From Arthrobacter sp. TMP15 (GTDB taxonomy: Bacteria; Actinomycetota; Actinomycetes; Actinomycetales; Micrococcaceae), in assembly GCF_039529835.1 (NCBI RefSeq), contig NZ_CP154262.1, forward strand, positions 1,116,001 through 1,180,000: 64,000 nucleotides of DNA, given 5' to 3'. This document shows positions 46,947-55,465 of the stretch, in pieces. Under the pieces are notes generated by a model, which saw only the letters and a list, made by a program, of their open reading frames with translations, had not been told where the DNA came from and searched no databases. The first letter of the stretch is position 1, and each line of letters begins with the position of its first letter. Both the position numbers and the translations under genes were made by a program.

Positions 46947-48269
46947 ATGAGTAACGGTTGGTCATTTGAAACTCGTCAGATCCACGTAGGTCAGCAGCCG
47001 GATGTCACAACTGGTGCACGGGCATTGCCCATCTACCAGACCACCTCGTTTGTCTTCCCGTCAGCGGAAAGTGCCGCCGCACGGTTTGCTCTGACTGAGC
47101 TGGAGCCAATTTACACTCGTATTGGCAACCCCACCACCGATGCCGTGGAGCAGCGGATTGCCAGTCTTGAGGGCGGAGTTGCGGCGCTGCTGCTGTCTTC
47201 TGGCCAGGCGGCAACCACCCTTGCCATCCTCAACGTGGCCGACGCCGGGGATCACATTGTTTCCAGCCCCAGCGTCTACGGCGGCACTTTCAACCTACTG
47301 GCCCACACGCTGAAGCGACTCGGGATCGAGGTAACCTTCGTCTCCGATCCAGACAACCTGGATGAATGGCGTTCCGCTGTGCGTCCGAACACCAAAGCAT
47401 TCTTTGGTGAAACTGTCTCCAACCCCCGCCAAGACGTGCTTGATTTGGAAAACATCAGCACCATTGCCCACGAAGCAGGCGTGCCGCTGATTGTGGACAA
47501 CACCTTGGCTACTCCATACCTGCTCCGACCGCTGGAATGGGGTGCCGATATTGTCATCCACTCAGCTACCAAGTACTTGGGCGGTCATGGTACTGCGATT
47601 GGCGGCGTCATTGTTGATGGCGGCACCTTTGACTTTGCCGCCAATCCTGAGAGGTTCCCGGGATTCAACACCCCGGATGAGAGCTATAACGGGCTGGTCT
47701 ACGCCCGGGACCTCGGCGTGGGGTGTGCACTTGGGGCAAACCTGGCTTTCATCCTCAAGGCGCGAGTGCAACTGCTTCGCGATCTCGGTTCCGCTATCTC
47801 CCCGTTCAATGCTTTCCTCATCGCCCAAGGCATTGAGACACTGAGCCTGCGCGTTGAGCGCCATGTCAGCAACGCCGTGAGTGTTGCGCAGTGGCTTGAA
47901 AGTAATGCAAATGTTGAGGCTGTTGCCTATGCCGGCATCCCATCGAGCCCGTGGTTTGAGCGCGGACGCAAGTACGCCCCCAACGGCATCGGTGCCATCA
48001 TCTCCTTTGACATCGTGGGTGGAGCGGAAGCCGGCCAGCGCTTCGTTGACGGCTTGGAACTTCACTCCCACGTTGCCAACCTTGGCGATGTCCGCTCCCT
48101 GGTTATCCACCCGGCGTCCACCACCCACGCGCAGCTTTCACCCGAGCAGCAACTTGCCGCCGGAGTGCGCCCGGGCCTGGTGCGACTGTCTGTGGGGCTG
48201 GAAAATGTTGCTGACATCATTGCCGACCTTGAGGCAGGGTTTCGCGCTGCTAAGTCTTCCGTGAGCTGA
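46947..48269 (+). CDS. metY: O-acetylhomoserine sulfhydrylase
   Basis: 440 residues from ATG 46947 with GAAGGA (46933-46938). A Cys/Met metabolism PLP enzyme: the phosphate-binding SSGQAATTLAILN (~90), the active-site lysine in HSATKYLGGHGTAIGG (~205-220), and the C-terminal RLSVGLEN. It makes homocysteine (or methionine with methanethiol) from O-acetylhomoserine. SAM-IV control and the adjacent metX, which makes its substrate, fix the role in methionine synthesis. Confidence 0.95.
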   Translation: MSNGWSFETRQIHVGQQPDVTTGARALPIYQTTSFVFPSAESAAARFALTELEPIYTRIGNPTTDAVEQRIASLEGGVAALLLSSGQAATTLAILNVADAGDHIVSSPSVYGGTFNLLAHTLKRLGIEVTFVSDPDNLDEWRSAVRPNTKAFFGETVSNPRQDVLDLENISTIAHEAGVPLIVDNTLATPYLLRPLEWGADIVIHSATKYLGGHGTAIGGVIVDGGTFDFAANPERFPGFNTPDESYNGLVYARDLGVGCALGANLAFILKARVQLLRDLGSAISPFNAFLIAQGIETLSLRVERHVSNAVSVAQWLESNANVEAVAYAGIPSSPWFERGRKYAPNGIGAIISFDIVGGAEAGQRFVDGLELHSHVANLGDVRSLVIHPASTTHAQLSPEQQLAAGVRPGLVRLSVGLENVADIIADLEAGFRAAKSSVS

Positions 48270-49481
48270 GTGAGCCATGTGAGTCACGTGATGAGAGGGG
48301 CAGGGCTGGCGAACGCAGCTCCAACAGATGCGGAAACCAGTTCAGCGGGGCGCGCCGGGAGTTCCTTCTCAGCTGCCGTTGGCCAGGGCGGAGGTGTACT
48401 GCGTTCGGTTCACATAGGCGCTCTGGCACTTGAAGCAGGGGGGGCATTACCGTCGGTAACAGTGGCCTTTGAAAGCTGGGGAACACTCAACGAAGCGGGT
48501 GATAACGCGGTACTCATCCAGCACGCACTCACGGGAAGCACCCACGTAAGCCGGGGTGACTCCGAGGAGGACGGCTGGTGGGAAGGCCTGGTTGGACCCG
48601 GTGCCGTCATTGATACGGACAAATACTTTGTTCTCTGCGCGAATATGGTGGGGGGCTGCTACGGAACCACGGGACCCTCCAGCATTGCCGGGGACGGGAA
48701 GCCCTATGGTTCCCGCTTCCCATTCATCACCATTCGGGACTCCGTCCGTGCGGAAGCCAGTTTGGCGGATAAACTCGGTGTCACTTCCTGGCATGCTGTC
48801 ATTGGCGGTTCCATGGGGGGCGCCCGAGCTTTGGAGTGGGCGCTCACTTACCCCGAGCGGGTGCAGCGCTGTGCCGTGGTTGCCTCGTGCGCTGCCAGCA
48901 CTGCTGAGCAAATCGCATTTGCCCAGACTCAAATTCTGGCTGTCCGCCAGGACCCGAACTTCGCCGGCGGGGACTATTACGACGGCGCGGCTCCCACCAT
49001 GGGACTGGGGCTTGCCCGCCGGATCGCGCACATTACCTACCGCAGTGAAACTGAGATGGATTCGCGCTTTGGCAGAAAGGCCCAGGACGACGGCGGCACC
49101 ATCAGCCACGAGCGGCTCGGAGCGCTCGCTGTGGGCAGGTACCAGATCGAAAGCTATCTGGACCACCAAGCGCATAAGTTGGCGGGCAGGTTCGATGCCA
49201 ATAGTTACATCTCTATTACTGAGGCGCTCATGAGCCACGATGTAACCCGGGGTCGTGGCACACTTGCGCAGGCGCTGGCAGTCGCCGATGGAGTGGAATT
49301 TCTGGTGGCTGCTGTCAGCAGCGATCGGCTGTACTTCCCGGCCCAATCCGAATCCCTGGCGGAGGCGCTGCCAGGGGAGGTTAGCGTTCAGATGATCGAT
49401 TCAGGGATCGGTCATGACGGGTTCCTCACCGAAGTGAGCGCCGTGGGGAAAATCTTGCGCAAGTCATTTTTCAAAGACTAG
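48270..49481 (+). CDS. metX: Homoserine O-acetyltransferase
   Basis: Up to 403 residues. The start is uncertain among GTG 48270 (directly after the metY stop), GTG 48279 and ATG 48291, because the first ~40 residues are variable. Alpha/beta hydrolase fold: oxyanion region QHALTGSTHVSRG (~75-90), nucleophile Ser in GGSMGGARALEW (~170-181), and catalytic His in GIGHDGFLTE near the end. It acetylates homoserine with acetyl-CoA, providing the MetY substrate. It is translationally linked to metY under the SAM-IV riboswitch. Confidence 0.94.
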   Translation: MSHVSHVMRGAGLANAAPTDAETSSAGRAGSSFSAAVGQGGGVLRSVHIGALALEAGGALPSVTVAFESWGTLNEAGDNAVLIQHALTGSTHVSRGDSEEDGWWEGLVGPGAVIDTDKYFVLCANMVGGCYGTTGPSSIAGDGKPYGSRFPFITIRDSVRAEASLADKLGVTSWHAVIGGSMGGARALEWALTYPERVQRCAVVASCAASTAEQIAFAQTQILAVRQDPNFAGGDYYDGAAPTMGLGLARRIAHITYRSETEMDSRFGRKAQDDGGTISHERLGALAVGRYQIESYLDHQAHKLAGRFDANSYISITEALMSHDVTRGRGTLAQALAVADGVEFLVAAVSSDRLYFPAQSESLAEALPGEVSVQMIDSGIGHDGFLTEVSAVGKILRKSFFKD

Positions 49482-49502
49482 GACGCCAGCCAGGGAGCAA
49501 CC

Positions 49503-49931
49503 TTAGAAGTTCCTGAAGATCGCTTCGCGATGTACGCCGTACTGTTCTGCCGTAACCTGCCCACTGCGACGAGCGGCGTCCAGGGCATCAAGCTGGCGTT
49601 TGAGCTCAACCTCTGCCTGCATGCGCTCGTTGGCGAAACCAGTTGTCTGGTGCCCATGGGTGTTGTCATAATTGCGCATCGGCACACCATTGAGCAGGGT
49701 TCCCACGTAGGGGACGTTGTTTGCCTGGTGGGCAACTCCAACACGCTGTGTTGGATGGGGCTGATTGGGATTTCCCTGATTGGCGCGCTTCTTGCGAGCT
49801 GCTGCTTTGGCAAAGGTGCTGATCAACACCCCCGCAACGATGACGAGTACAAAAAAGGGCTGAATACTAAAAGACGATGAAGAAGATGCAGCGACACTGC
49901 CAACTGCTAGTGACCCGAGCATGACTGGCAC
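49503..49931 (-). CDS. Small membrane protein with SHOCT-like C-terminus
   Basis: 142 residues if GTG 49931 is the start; AAGGAAGAGG lies 6 nt upstream of it, better than for GTG 49970 or ATG 49922. One hydrophobic helix (FFVLVIVAGVLISTFA) precedes a polar Asn/Pro-rich middle. The C-terminal ~35 residues (LKRQLDALDAARRSGQVTAE, QYGVHREAIF) resemble SHOCT-type short motifs. The membrane anchor with cytoplasmic tail is inferred. Function unknown; it may bind or oligomerise through the SHOCT-like end. Confidence 0.7.
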   Translation of the reverse strand: MPVMLGSLAVGSVAASSSSSFSIQPFFVLVIVAGVLISTFAKAAARKKRANQGNPNQPHPTQRVGVAHQANNVPYVGTLLNGVPMRNYDNTHGHQTTGFANERMQAEVELKRQLDALDAARRSGQVTAEQYGVHREAIFRNF

Positions 49932-49981
49932 AACACACCTCTTCCTTGTGGGGTGCGAAAAATACTGCACCTGTGCCCATC

Positions 49982-50818
49982 TTAGTCGGGTAGTGAAGGA
50001 AAAGTTGGCTGTCCTGACAAGGTCCTATGGTTGTTCTTTAAAACTGGTCCCGGGGTGGGGCGTTTCGCGCTGATTCCATCACCGGAAGACTGATGCCGCA
50101 GGCGTCGTAACACCCAAGGGAACAGAAATTCTTTGGCCCACACGAAGTCCTCCGCTCGTGCGACCTGCCATTTTTGCTGCGGCAACGGTGTTGGCTCAAG
50201 AGGCTCCAGCGAGTGCTGGACGTTCAGTGCGGCCAAGACCATCAGGGCTATGGTGTGGTGGCCCAGCGGGGAGAAATGTAACCTGTCACCTGCCCACATT
50301 TGTGAGTCACTTAGCTGACGCAGTGACCACATGTCCGCCACGATGGCATTATGGCGCGAGGCGATTGTGCGAAGGTTCTCGTTGTAGATGGCAATTCGGC
50401 CGCGGACCATGCTCAGAACAGGTGTATCCCGAATATCGGGCCCGTTAAGCAGCAGAACTGTAGCCCCGGTTGCGGTCATCTCCTCCACTGCAACATCAAG
50501 TTGTTGCGCCAAGGCGTCGGGATCGGAGCCCGGTCGGATCAGATCGTTGCCACCGGCCGAGATGCTGATCAGATCGGGTTTAAGCGCAAGGGCCGGTTGC
50601 AATTGTTCCCCAAGAATCTGGCCCAAGAGGCGGCCTCGGATGGCAAGATTTGCGTACCCGAAGTCCTGGCAGCCACTGCTGAGTTCTTCCGCCACTCGAT
50701 CAGCCCAACCTCGGTAGCCGCCGGGGCTGGTCGGTTCGGGATCGCCGATCCCTTCAGTGAAGGAGTCGCCCATGGCGACGTAGCGGGACCAGGGATGTTG
50801 CTGCGCTGAATCATTCAC
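49982..50818 (-). CDS. SGNH/GDSL-family hydrolase
   Basis: 278 residues. All four SGNH blocks are visible: MGDSFTEGIGD (nucleophile Ser, ~17-27), NLAIRGR (Gly/Arg block), SAGGNDLI (Asn, ~85-92) and DRLHFSPLGH (catalytic Asp and His, ~190-199). No signal peptide is evident, so it is probably an intracellular esterase or lipase of unknown substrate. The C-terminal ~60 residues (after TPLPQQKWQVARAEDFVWAK) extend beyond the fold, as in many actinobacterial members. Divergent from the esterase gene at 50923. Confidence 0.92.
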   Translation of the reverse strand: MNDSAQQHPWSRYVAMGDSFTEGIGDPEPTSPGGYRGWADRVAEELSSGCQDFGYANLAIRGRLLGQILGEQLQPALALKPDLISISAGGNDLIRPGSDPDALAQQLDVAVEEMTATGATVLLLNGPDIRDTPVLSMVRGRIAIYNENLRTIASRHNAIVADMWSLRQLSDSQMWAGDRLHFSPLGHHTIALMVLAALNVQHSLEPLEPTPLPQQKWQVARAEDFVWAKEFLFPWVLRRLRHQSSGDGISAKRPTPGPVLKNNHRTLSGQPTFPSLPD

Positions 50819-50922
50819 CTATCAATCCTGCACCGTAAACGAGCACTTTCGCCAGTCCAAAATTCCGGCCTAATTTATACTTGGTTTTTTGGACCGTGCC
50901 CGTTGCATGGAAAGATGTGGCT

Positions 50923-51576
50923 ATGAGCGAATCCCTTACAGTCCTTTGGTCACGTCCTGAGAATGAACGCCCCGGAACGCCGCTGCTGGTGATTTTTCAC
51001 GGCTATGGCGCAGATGAGGCAGACCTTTTCTCACTGGCAGCTCAACTGCCAGCAGACTTTACTGTGGCGTCCGTACGCGCACCGTTACAAGCGGGAGTAG
51101 GTTACGCCTGGTTCCCGCTGCGCAATGATTTGAGCTATTCGGTGGCGGCCGTAACAGAGGCAGCGGCCGGGGTTGAAAACTGGCTTGAGGGAATCCGGAA
51201 CAACCACACCTCTGTAAGCCTGCTCGGATTTTCACAGGGCATGTGTATGGCCACCTCGCTACTGCGCCACCAGCCCGCCAACTATGCCGCGGTGGTGGGT
51301 CTGTCAGGTTTTGTAGTGGATGCCGAGGCCGACCCGTACTTTAACGACTCCGCAGTGGCTGCCCTGAAACCGGAGATCTTCTGGGGCCGGGACCAGGCCG
51401 ATCCGGTGATTCCGGAGTTCGCCATCGAAGCAACCAACACATGGATGCACCAACACGTAAAGCTGACAAAAGTCCTATACACGGGTATTCTGCACGGCAT
51501 CAACGCCCAAGAAATTGCCCACGTTGGCGAATTTTTGCAGTACAAGGTTCTCGATGCAAGCACTGCCACGTTATAG
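50923..51576 (+). CDS. Alpha/beta hydrolase, phospholipase/carboxylesterase family
   Basis: 217 residues from ATG 50923 (MSESLTVLWSRP). The oxyanion HGYG motif (VIFHGYGADEADLF), nucleophile elbow LLGFSQGMCMA (~113), catalytic Asp in RDQADPVIPE (~165) and His in GILHGINAQE (~200) complete the triad. It most resembles small carboxylesterases such as YpfH; the substrate is unknown. It faces the S4 gene across a hairpin that overlaps its stop. Confidence 0.9.
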   Translation: MSESLTVLWSRPENERPGTPLLVIFHGYGADEADLFSLAAQLPADFTVASVRAPLQAGVGYAWFPLRNDLSYSVAAVTEAAAGVENWLEGIRNNHTSVSLLGFSQGMCMATSLLRHQPANYAAVVGLSGFVVDAEADPYFNDSAVAALKPEIFWGRDQADPVIPEFAIEATNTWMHQHVKLTKVLYTGILHGINAQEIAHVGEFLQYKVLDASTATL

Positions 51577-51596
51577 TCATAGCCGAACGTGGCAGT
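51562..51596. terminator. Hairpin over the esterase stop codon
   Basis: An 11-bp perfect stem (ACTGCCACGTT 51562-51572 with AACGTGGCAGT 51586-51596) includes the last codons of the esterase gene and lies between convergent genes. It lacks a T run, so it may act with Rho or simply protect the 3' end. Confidence 0.6.
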
Positions 51597-51613
51597 AGCC
51601 TGCCTGCGCGGGC

Positions 51614-51841
51614 CTATTCGCTGGTGATGCGGACCGTTTCATTGTTGATGCTCACTGTGTCGCCGGGGTGGAGCTGGCGGCCGCGGCGTTCTTCGACGTC
51701 ACCGTTAACTTTCACTTGGCCGTTCTTGATGAACTCTGTTGCTTCAACGCCGTCCCCCACCAGACTAGCTAGTTTGAGCAGCTGGCCCAGGCGGATCATG
51801 TTGTCGCGGATGGGAATCTCAATGATCTCGTGTGAACTCAT
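51614..51841 (-). CDS. RNA-binding S4 domain protein
   Basis: 75 residues comprising a single S4 domain: IRLGQLLKLASLVGDGVEAT, FIKNGQVKVNGDVEERRGRQ, LHPGDTVSI. This is the YbcJ-like type, which binds structured RNA. It lies 3 nt downstream of the membrane ORF ending at 51845, so it may be cotranscribed with the PadR/HAAS module. Confidence 0.9.
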   Translation of the reverse strand: MSSHEIIEIPIRDNMIRLGQLLKLASLVGDGVEATEFIKNGQVKVNGDVEERRGRQLHPGDTVSINNETVRITSE

Positions 51842-51844
51842 AGG

Positions 51845-52204
51845 TTAATTGTGCCGTATGGATGCCGACGTTGCTGACAGGTGTGCGGAGGGACGCCGGA
51901 ATCCGGTGACCACGAGGTATACGCAGACGAGCACTGGAACGCACAAGAGAATAGCGGTTGCCCCCGGAGGAAGTCCCGGGATGACAGGCTCGGAACCGCC
52001 GTTTGTGGAGGGTGCCATGGGCCAGAGGATCAGACGTGGAAGAACCCATCCGCCAAAGACGCCGCCCGGCAGCAGAGCCGTGCCAATAACTTTTTCCCAG
52101 AGCTTCCAGCGTGTGCCCATCCAGAGTCCTGCCACTCCTGCGAACCATCCGATACCGAAGATGAAACCGCCAAAACTGAGAAGTCCGGCCGTTGTAAAAT
52201 CCAC
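51845..52204 (-). CDS. Membrane half of a HAAS-type protein, probably split by a frameshift
   Basis: A 119-residue open frame starting with a GTG (MDFTTAGLLSFGGFIFGIGW). Three hydrophobic helices are predicted. It overlaps the HAAS frame at 52030-52461 in another frame. Intact HAAS/DUF1700-like proteins continue from the N-terminal domain straight into such a membrane region, so this is probably the rest of one gene disrupted by a one- or two-base change near 52200-52215. It could instead be a separately started, translationally coupled gene. Confidence 0.55.
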   Translation of the reverse strand: MDFTTAGLLSFGGFIFGIGWFAGVAGLWMGTRWKLWEKVIGTALLPGGVFGGWVLPRLILWPMAPSTNGGSEPVIPGLPPGATAILLCVPVLVCVYLVVTGFRRPSAHLSATSASIRHN

Positions 52205-52461
52205 AGTCTTGAGGACCTATGCGGCTCTGTGGTGATGTCCGGAGCTTCCGGACCTGCCATTTCTGACAACACATCATCAGGGTTCCCCAGCTGGGACAGA
52301 ACCTCTGACACTGAACTGCCGTTTCGGGAGAGCGCGTGAATAATGTGTTCTCGAATGCCCAAGAGGATCTCTTTTGCCTGCTCGGGCGGCAGATTTACCA
52401 GCCTGCTCTCTAAGGCGCTGAGGTAGTTCTGGATTGTTGGCTCATCCATTAAGTGCTTCAT
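52030..52461 (-). pseudogene. HAAS-domain N-terminal fragment (frameshifted)
   Basis: The first ~75 residues (DEPTIQNYLSALESRLVNLP, ILLGIREHIIHAL, SEVLSQLGNPDDVLSEM) are a recognisable HAAS domain, normally paired with PadR regulators. From about residue 85 the frame continues into low-quality sequence (SVSDGSQEWQDSGWAHAG), while the membrane part expected there is present in the next frame. It overlaps the PadR gene end by 20 nt, showing former translational coupling. I therefore read it as the 5' part of a broken gene; a sequencing error cannot be excluded. Confidence 0.6.
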
Positions 52462-52738
52462 CTGAGTCCTCCCGTGCCGGGTTGATTATCTGATTGACGG
52501 ATTTATTGAAAACATTCCAGACACCAGTAAAAGCATGCAAAGCGTCTTTACCCTCCGGGGTCAGTGTGTAGTATCGCCGAGCTGCTCCCTGGTTGGACTC
52601 GCGCCAACTGCTTTGTACCTGCCCGTTGCGTCGTAACCGGGCCAACAGCGGATAGAGAGTGCCCTCGCTGGTGAGCAGACCGTGGATGTGGAGCCGTTCG
52701 GCGATGTCTACCCCGCAATCGATCAATGGACACCCCAT
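52442..52738 (-). CDS. PadR-like regulator, N-terminally truncated
   Basis: 98 residues. IAERLHIHGLLTSEGTLYPL, LARLRRNGQVQSSW, then GAARRYYTLTPEGKDAL match the winged helix and wing of PadR. The usual first helix and part of the second (about 20-25 residues, normally LRKGxLELxVLxLL...GYDI) are missing, and the sequence before the ATG does not encode them in any frame I could see. Either it is a decayed PadR or a short active variant. It precedes the HAAS fragment, the classic PadR/HAAS pairing. Confidence 0.65.
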   Translation of the reverse strand: MGCPLIDCGVDIAERLHIHGLLTSEGTLYPLLARLRRNGQVQSSWRESNQGAARRYYTLTPEGKDALHAFTGVWNVFNKSVNQIINPAREDSDEALNG

Positions 52739-52815
52739 GCTTTTAGGAGCTGAGAAGGCTAGCGTTGTTTTAGGGCCAAATTACTGGGCCGCAATAATCC
52801 TTGAGGAGACCTTTC

Positions 52816-53949
52816 ATGCTTTCCGACGCTGAGCCCACCATGTCTGTTCCTACTCCTACCGAGTTAGCTATTTTTGTTAGCGGTTACACCGAGGATGGTG
52901 CTGGTCCGGGTCTGGGCTGCTTTAAGCTGATGAGCGACGGTTCGGTGGGAGAGAAGCGAAGCGAAAATCCAGCTCTGGTGAATCCTTCATTCGTCATCTT
53001 CGCGGGGGACTACTTGGTGGCAGTTCAAGAGAAAGCCGTTGGCAGCGTTGTGGTGCTTGATCCGCTGACCCTCAAGGTTGTGGGCACGGCTCCAACAGGG
53101 GGAGCGGATTCCTGCCATGCGGCGTTGATTGGTGATTTTATCTGGAGCGCCAACTACTCCTCCGGAACCGCCTCCGTACTCCCGTTGGCCGGCGTTATCC
53201 AAAATAACAGTGCCCACAGCAGCAGCGCCCCACTTCTCCTGGAGCACCCTGGAAGTGGGCCAGTTGCGGGGCGGCAAAGCCAATCTCATGCCCACCAAGT
53301 GACGCCGACCCCTTGGGGAACGGCTCTGGTTTCTGATCTTGGCGCGGACAGGGTCGATGAATACGCCCTAGCCCCTGGCGACTTTGCCCTTCTGCGATCC
53401 GCCCAATTCCCGCCAGGAACCGGTCCGCGGCATGTGGCGTTGAAGGGGGACTTTATGCTTGTCTCGGGCGAGCTGGACGGCTACCTGCACGTGTTACGGA
53501 AAACACCGAGTGGGGATGGTGACGCGGACGAATACTTCTGGCGCTGGCTCTTCAAAACAGCGCTGGCGAAAAATCCACAAGATTTAGAAAGCGCCGCTGA
53601 GTTTTATCCCTCACACATTCAGCTTTCCGACGACGGCAGCAAGCTCTATGCAGCGGTGCGGGGGCCCAACACTGTGCTTGTTTTGGATGTCAGCACACTG
53701 GAAAGTGCGGGTGCTGGTGGTGAGGTCCCCAGAGCACTTGGCGTGCTGAGTGAAGTATCAAGTGCTGGCAACTGGCCACGCCATTTCGGACTAAGCCCAG
53801 CCAAGGACGGCCGGGCGAGTAAATTGTATGTAGCGAACCAGCTCTCCAACACGGTGGCAGTCTTTGATCTGGACAAGAACGGACTACCTGGCACAGAGCC
53901 TGTACAGACACTGGATTTTGGCAGCCCGAGCTGTATTTTGATCGCCTAG
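52816..53949 (+). CDS. Lactonase-family beta-propeller protein
   Basis: 377 residues from ATG 52816 with GAGGAG (52803-52808). It is related to the YbhE/Pgl 6-phosphogluconolactonase propeller: IFVSGYTEDGAGPGLGCFKL at the start, GADSCHAALIGDFIWSANYS, PWGTALVSDLGADRVDEYAL, GTGPRHVAL, WPRHFGLSPAKDG, VFDLDKNGLPG at the end. Seven blades are likely. Whether the substrate is 6-phosphogluconolactone is uncertain, since many homologues are of unknown function. No pentose-phosphate gene is adjacent. Confidence 0.87.
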   Translation: MLSDAEPTMSVPTPTELAIFVSGYTEDGAGPGLGCFKLMSDGSVGEKRSENPALVNPSFVIFAGDYLVAVQEKAVGSVVVLDPLTLKVVGTAPTGGADSCHAALIGDFIWSANYSSGTASVLPLAGVIQNNSAHSSSAPLLLEHPGSGPVAGRQSQSHAHQVTPTPWGTALVSDLGADRVDEYALAPGDFALLRSAQFPPGTGPRHVALKGDFMLVSGELDGYLHVLRKTPSGDGDADEYFWRWLFKTALAKNPQDLESAAEFYPSHIQLSDDGSKLYAAVRGPNTVLVLDVSTLESAGAGGEVPRALGVLSEVSSAGNWPRHFGLSPAKDGRASKLYVANQLSNTVAVFDLDKNGLPGTEPVQTLDFGSPSCILIA

Positions 53950-54077
53950 AGAGAGTTTTTTGTGGGGCAGATCAGCCACTGCCGAACAGCACGAATTCTG
54001 CCCAAGCAAGCACCCGACTGTAGGGTTGTTCCCGGACGGACCGCACCCAGCGGCCTCGTAATTTTTAGGAGTAGATA

Positions 54078-55463
54078 GTGGCGCCCCAATCCAAGCTAGA
54101 TCAGGTCATTTCCCTCGCGAAACGTCGCGGCTTTGTTTTTCAAGCCGGTGAGATTTACGGCGGCTCACGCTCCGCCTGGGATTATGGCCCCCTGGGTGTT
54201 GAGCTGAAAGAAAACATCAAGCGCGAATGGTGGCAGGCATTTGTCCGCGGTCGCGAGGACATGGTGGGTTTGGATTCTTCCATCATCTTGCCCAAGGCTG
54301 TTTGGGAAGCTTCGGGCCACGTTGCCACGTTCACCGACCCGCTGGTTGAGTGTACCCAGTGCCACAAACGCCACCGCCAAGACCACCTCATTGAGGCGTT
54401 CACGGCGAAGAAGAACCGCGAACCGGAAAACGGCATGGATGACATCGTGTGCCCCGATTGTGGCACCAAGGGACAGTGGACCGAACCGCAACTGTTCTCA
54501 GGGCTCATGAAGACCTTCTTGGGCCCGGTCGACAACGCCGCCGGCATGACATACATGCGCCCCGAGACTGCTCAGGGCATCTTTGTGAACTTCAACAACG
54601 TCCTGACCACCTCTCGCAAGAAGCCCCCGTTTGGTATTGGCCAGATCGGGAAGGCTTTCCGCAATGAGATCACGCCCGGAAACTTCATTTTCCGCACACG
54701 TGAGTTTGAGCAGATGGAAATTGAATTCTTTGTGCCCGGCGAGGACGCTGAGCAGTGGTTCAACGAGTGGGTTGAACTGTGCTGGAGCTGGTTCGTCGAC
54801 CTGGGTATTGACCCTGACAACATGCGCCGCTTTGACGTCCCCGACGGTGAACGCGCCCACTACTCCGCAGCAACGATCGACTTTGAATACAAGTTTGGCT
54901 TCAAGGGCTCGGAGTGGGGCGAGCTCATGGGTGTTGCCAACCGTACAGACTACGATCTGAATTCACATACCAAGGGTTCCGGAACTGATTTGAGTTACTT
55001 CAACCAGGCCACCGGTGAGCGCTTCACACCGTACGTCATTGAGCCCTCTTTCGGTCTGACCCGTTCCATGATGGCTTTTTTGATGGATGCTTTTACCGAA
55101 GATGAGGCACCCAACGCCAAGGGTGGCGTGGACAAGCGCACGGTCCTGAAGCTGGATCCGCGACTGGCTCCCGTCAAGGCTGCGGTCCTGCCGCTGAGCC
55201 GCAACGAGGACTTGTCCCCGAAGGCCAAGGAACTCGCCAATACTTTGCGCAAGCATTGGAACATCGAGTTCGATGATGCCGGGGCAATTGGCCGCCGCTA
55301 TCGCCGTCAGGATGAAATTGGAACGCCGTTCTGTATTACAGTGGATTTTGAAACTCTCGAGGACAACGCCGTAACCATCCGCGAACGCGACACCATGAGC
55401 CAGGAGCGCGTACCCCTGGATCAGGTGCAGGCGTACCTGGCAACACGACTTTTGGGTGCCTAG
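54078..55463 (+). CDS. glyS: Glycyl-tRNA synthetase (dimeric class II)
   Basis: 461 residues from GTG 54078 with AGGAG (54067-54071). Class II core: motif 1 region near the start ([20 protein letters not shown]), a zinc-binding insert ([13 protein letters not shown] ... CPDCG), [17 protein letters not shown], motif 2 [14 protein letters not shown] and motif 3 [14 protein letters not shown]. The C-terminal anticodon-binding domain starts near 360 ([14 protein letters not shown]). It attaches glycine to tRNA(Gly) in the cytoplasm. The following GNAT gene starts 3 nt after its stop. Confidence 0.98.
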   Translation: MAPQSKLDQVISLAKRRGFVFQAGEIYGGSRSAWDYGPLGVELKENIKREWWQAFVRGREDMVGLDSSIILPKAVWEASGHVATFTDPLVECTQCHKRHRQDHLIEAFTAKKNREPENGMDDIVCPDCGTKGQWTEPQLFSGLMKTFLGPVDNAAGMTYMRPETAQGIFVNFNNVLTTSRKKPPFGIGQIGKAFRNEITPGNFIFRTREFEQMEIEFFVPGEDAEQWFNEWVELCWSWFVDLGIDPDNMRRFDVPDGERAHYSAATIDFEYKFGFKGSEWGELMGVANRTDYDLNSHTKGSGTDLSYFNQATGERFTPYVIEPSFGLTRSMMAFLMDAFTEDEAPNAKGGVDKRTVLKLDPRLAPVKAAVLPLSRNEDLSPKAKELANTLRKHWNIEFDDAGAIGRRYRRQDEIGTPFCITVDFETLEDNAVTIRERDTMSQERVPLDQVQAYLATRLLGA

Positions 55464-55465
55464 GC

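Noticed and set aside
52160-52220. Programmed -1 frameshift joining the HAAS and membrane frames
   Set aside because: No X XXY YYZ slippery heptamer lies in the zero frame of the overlap, and homologues as I recall them need no recoding.
53950-54077. T-box riboswitch upstream of glyS
   Set aside because: No T-box core sequence or specifier-loop structure could be recognised in this short leader.
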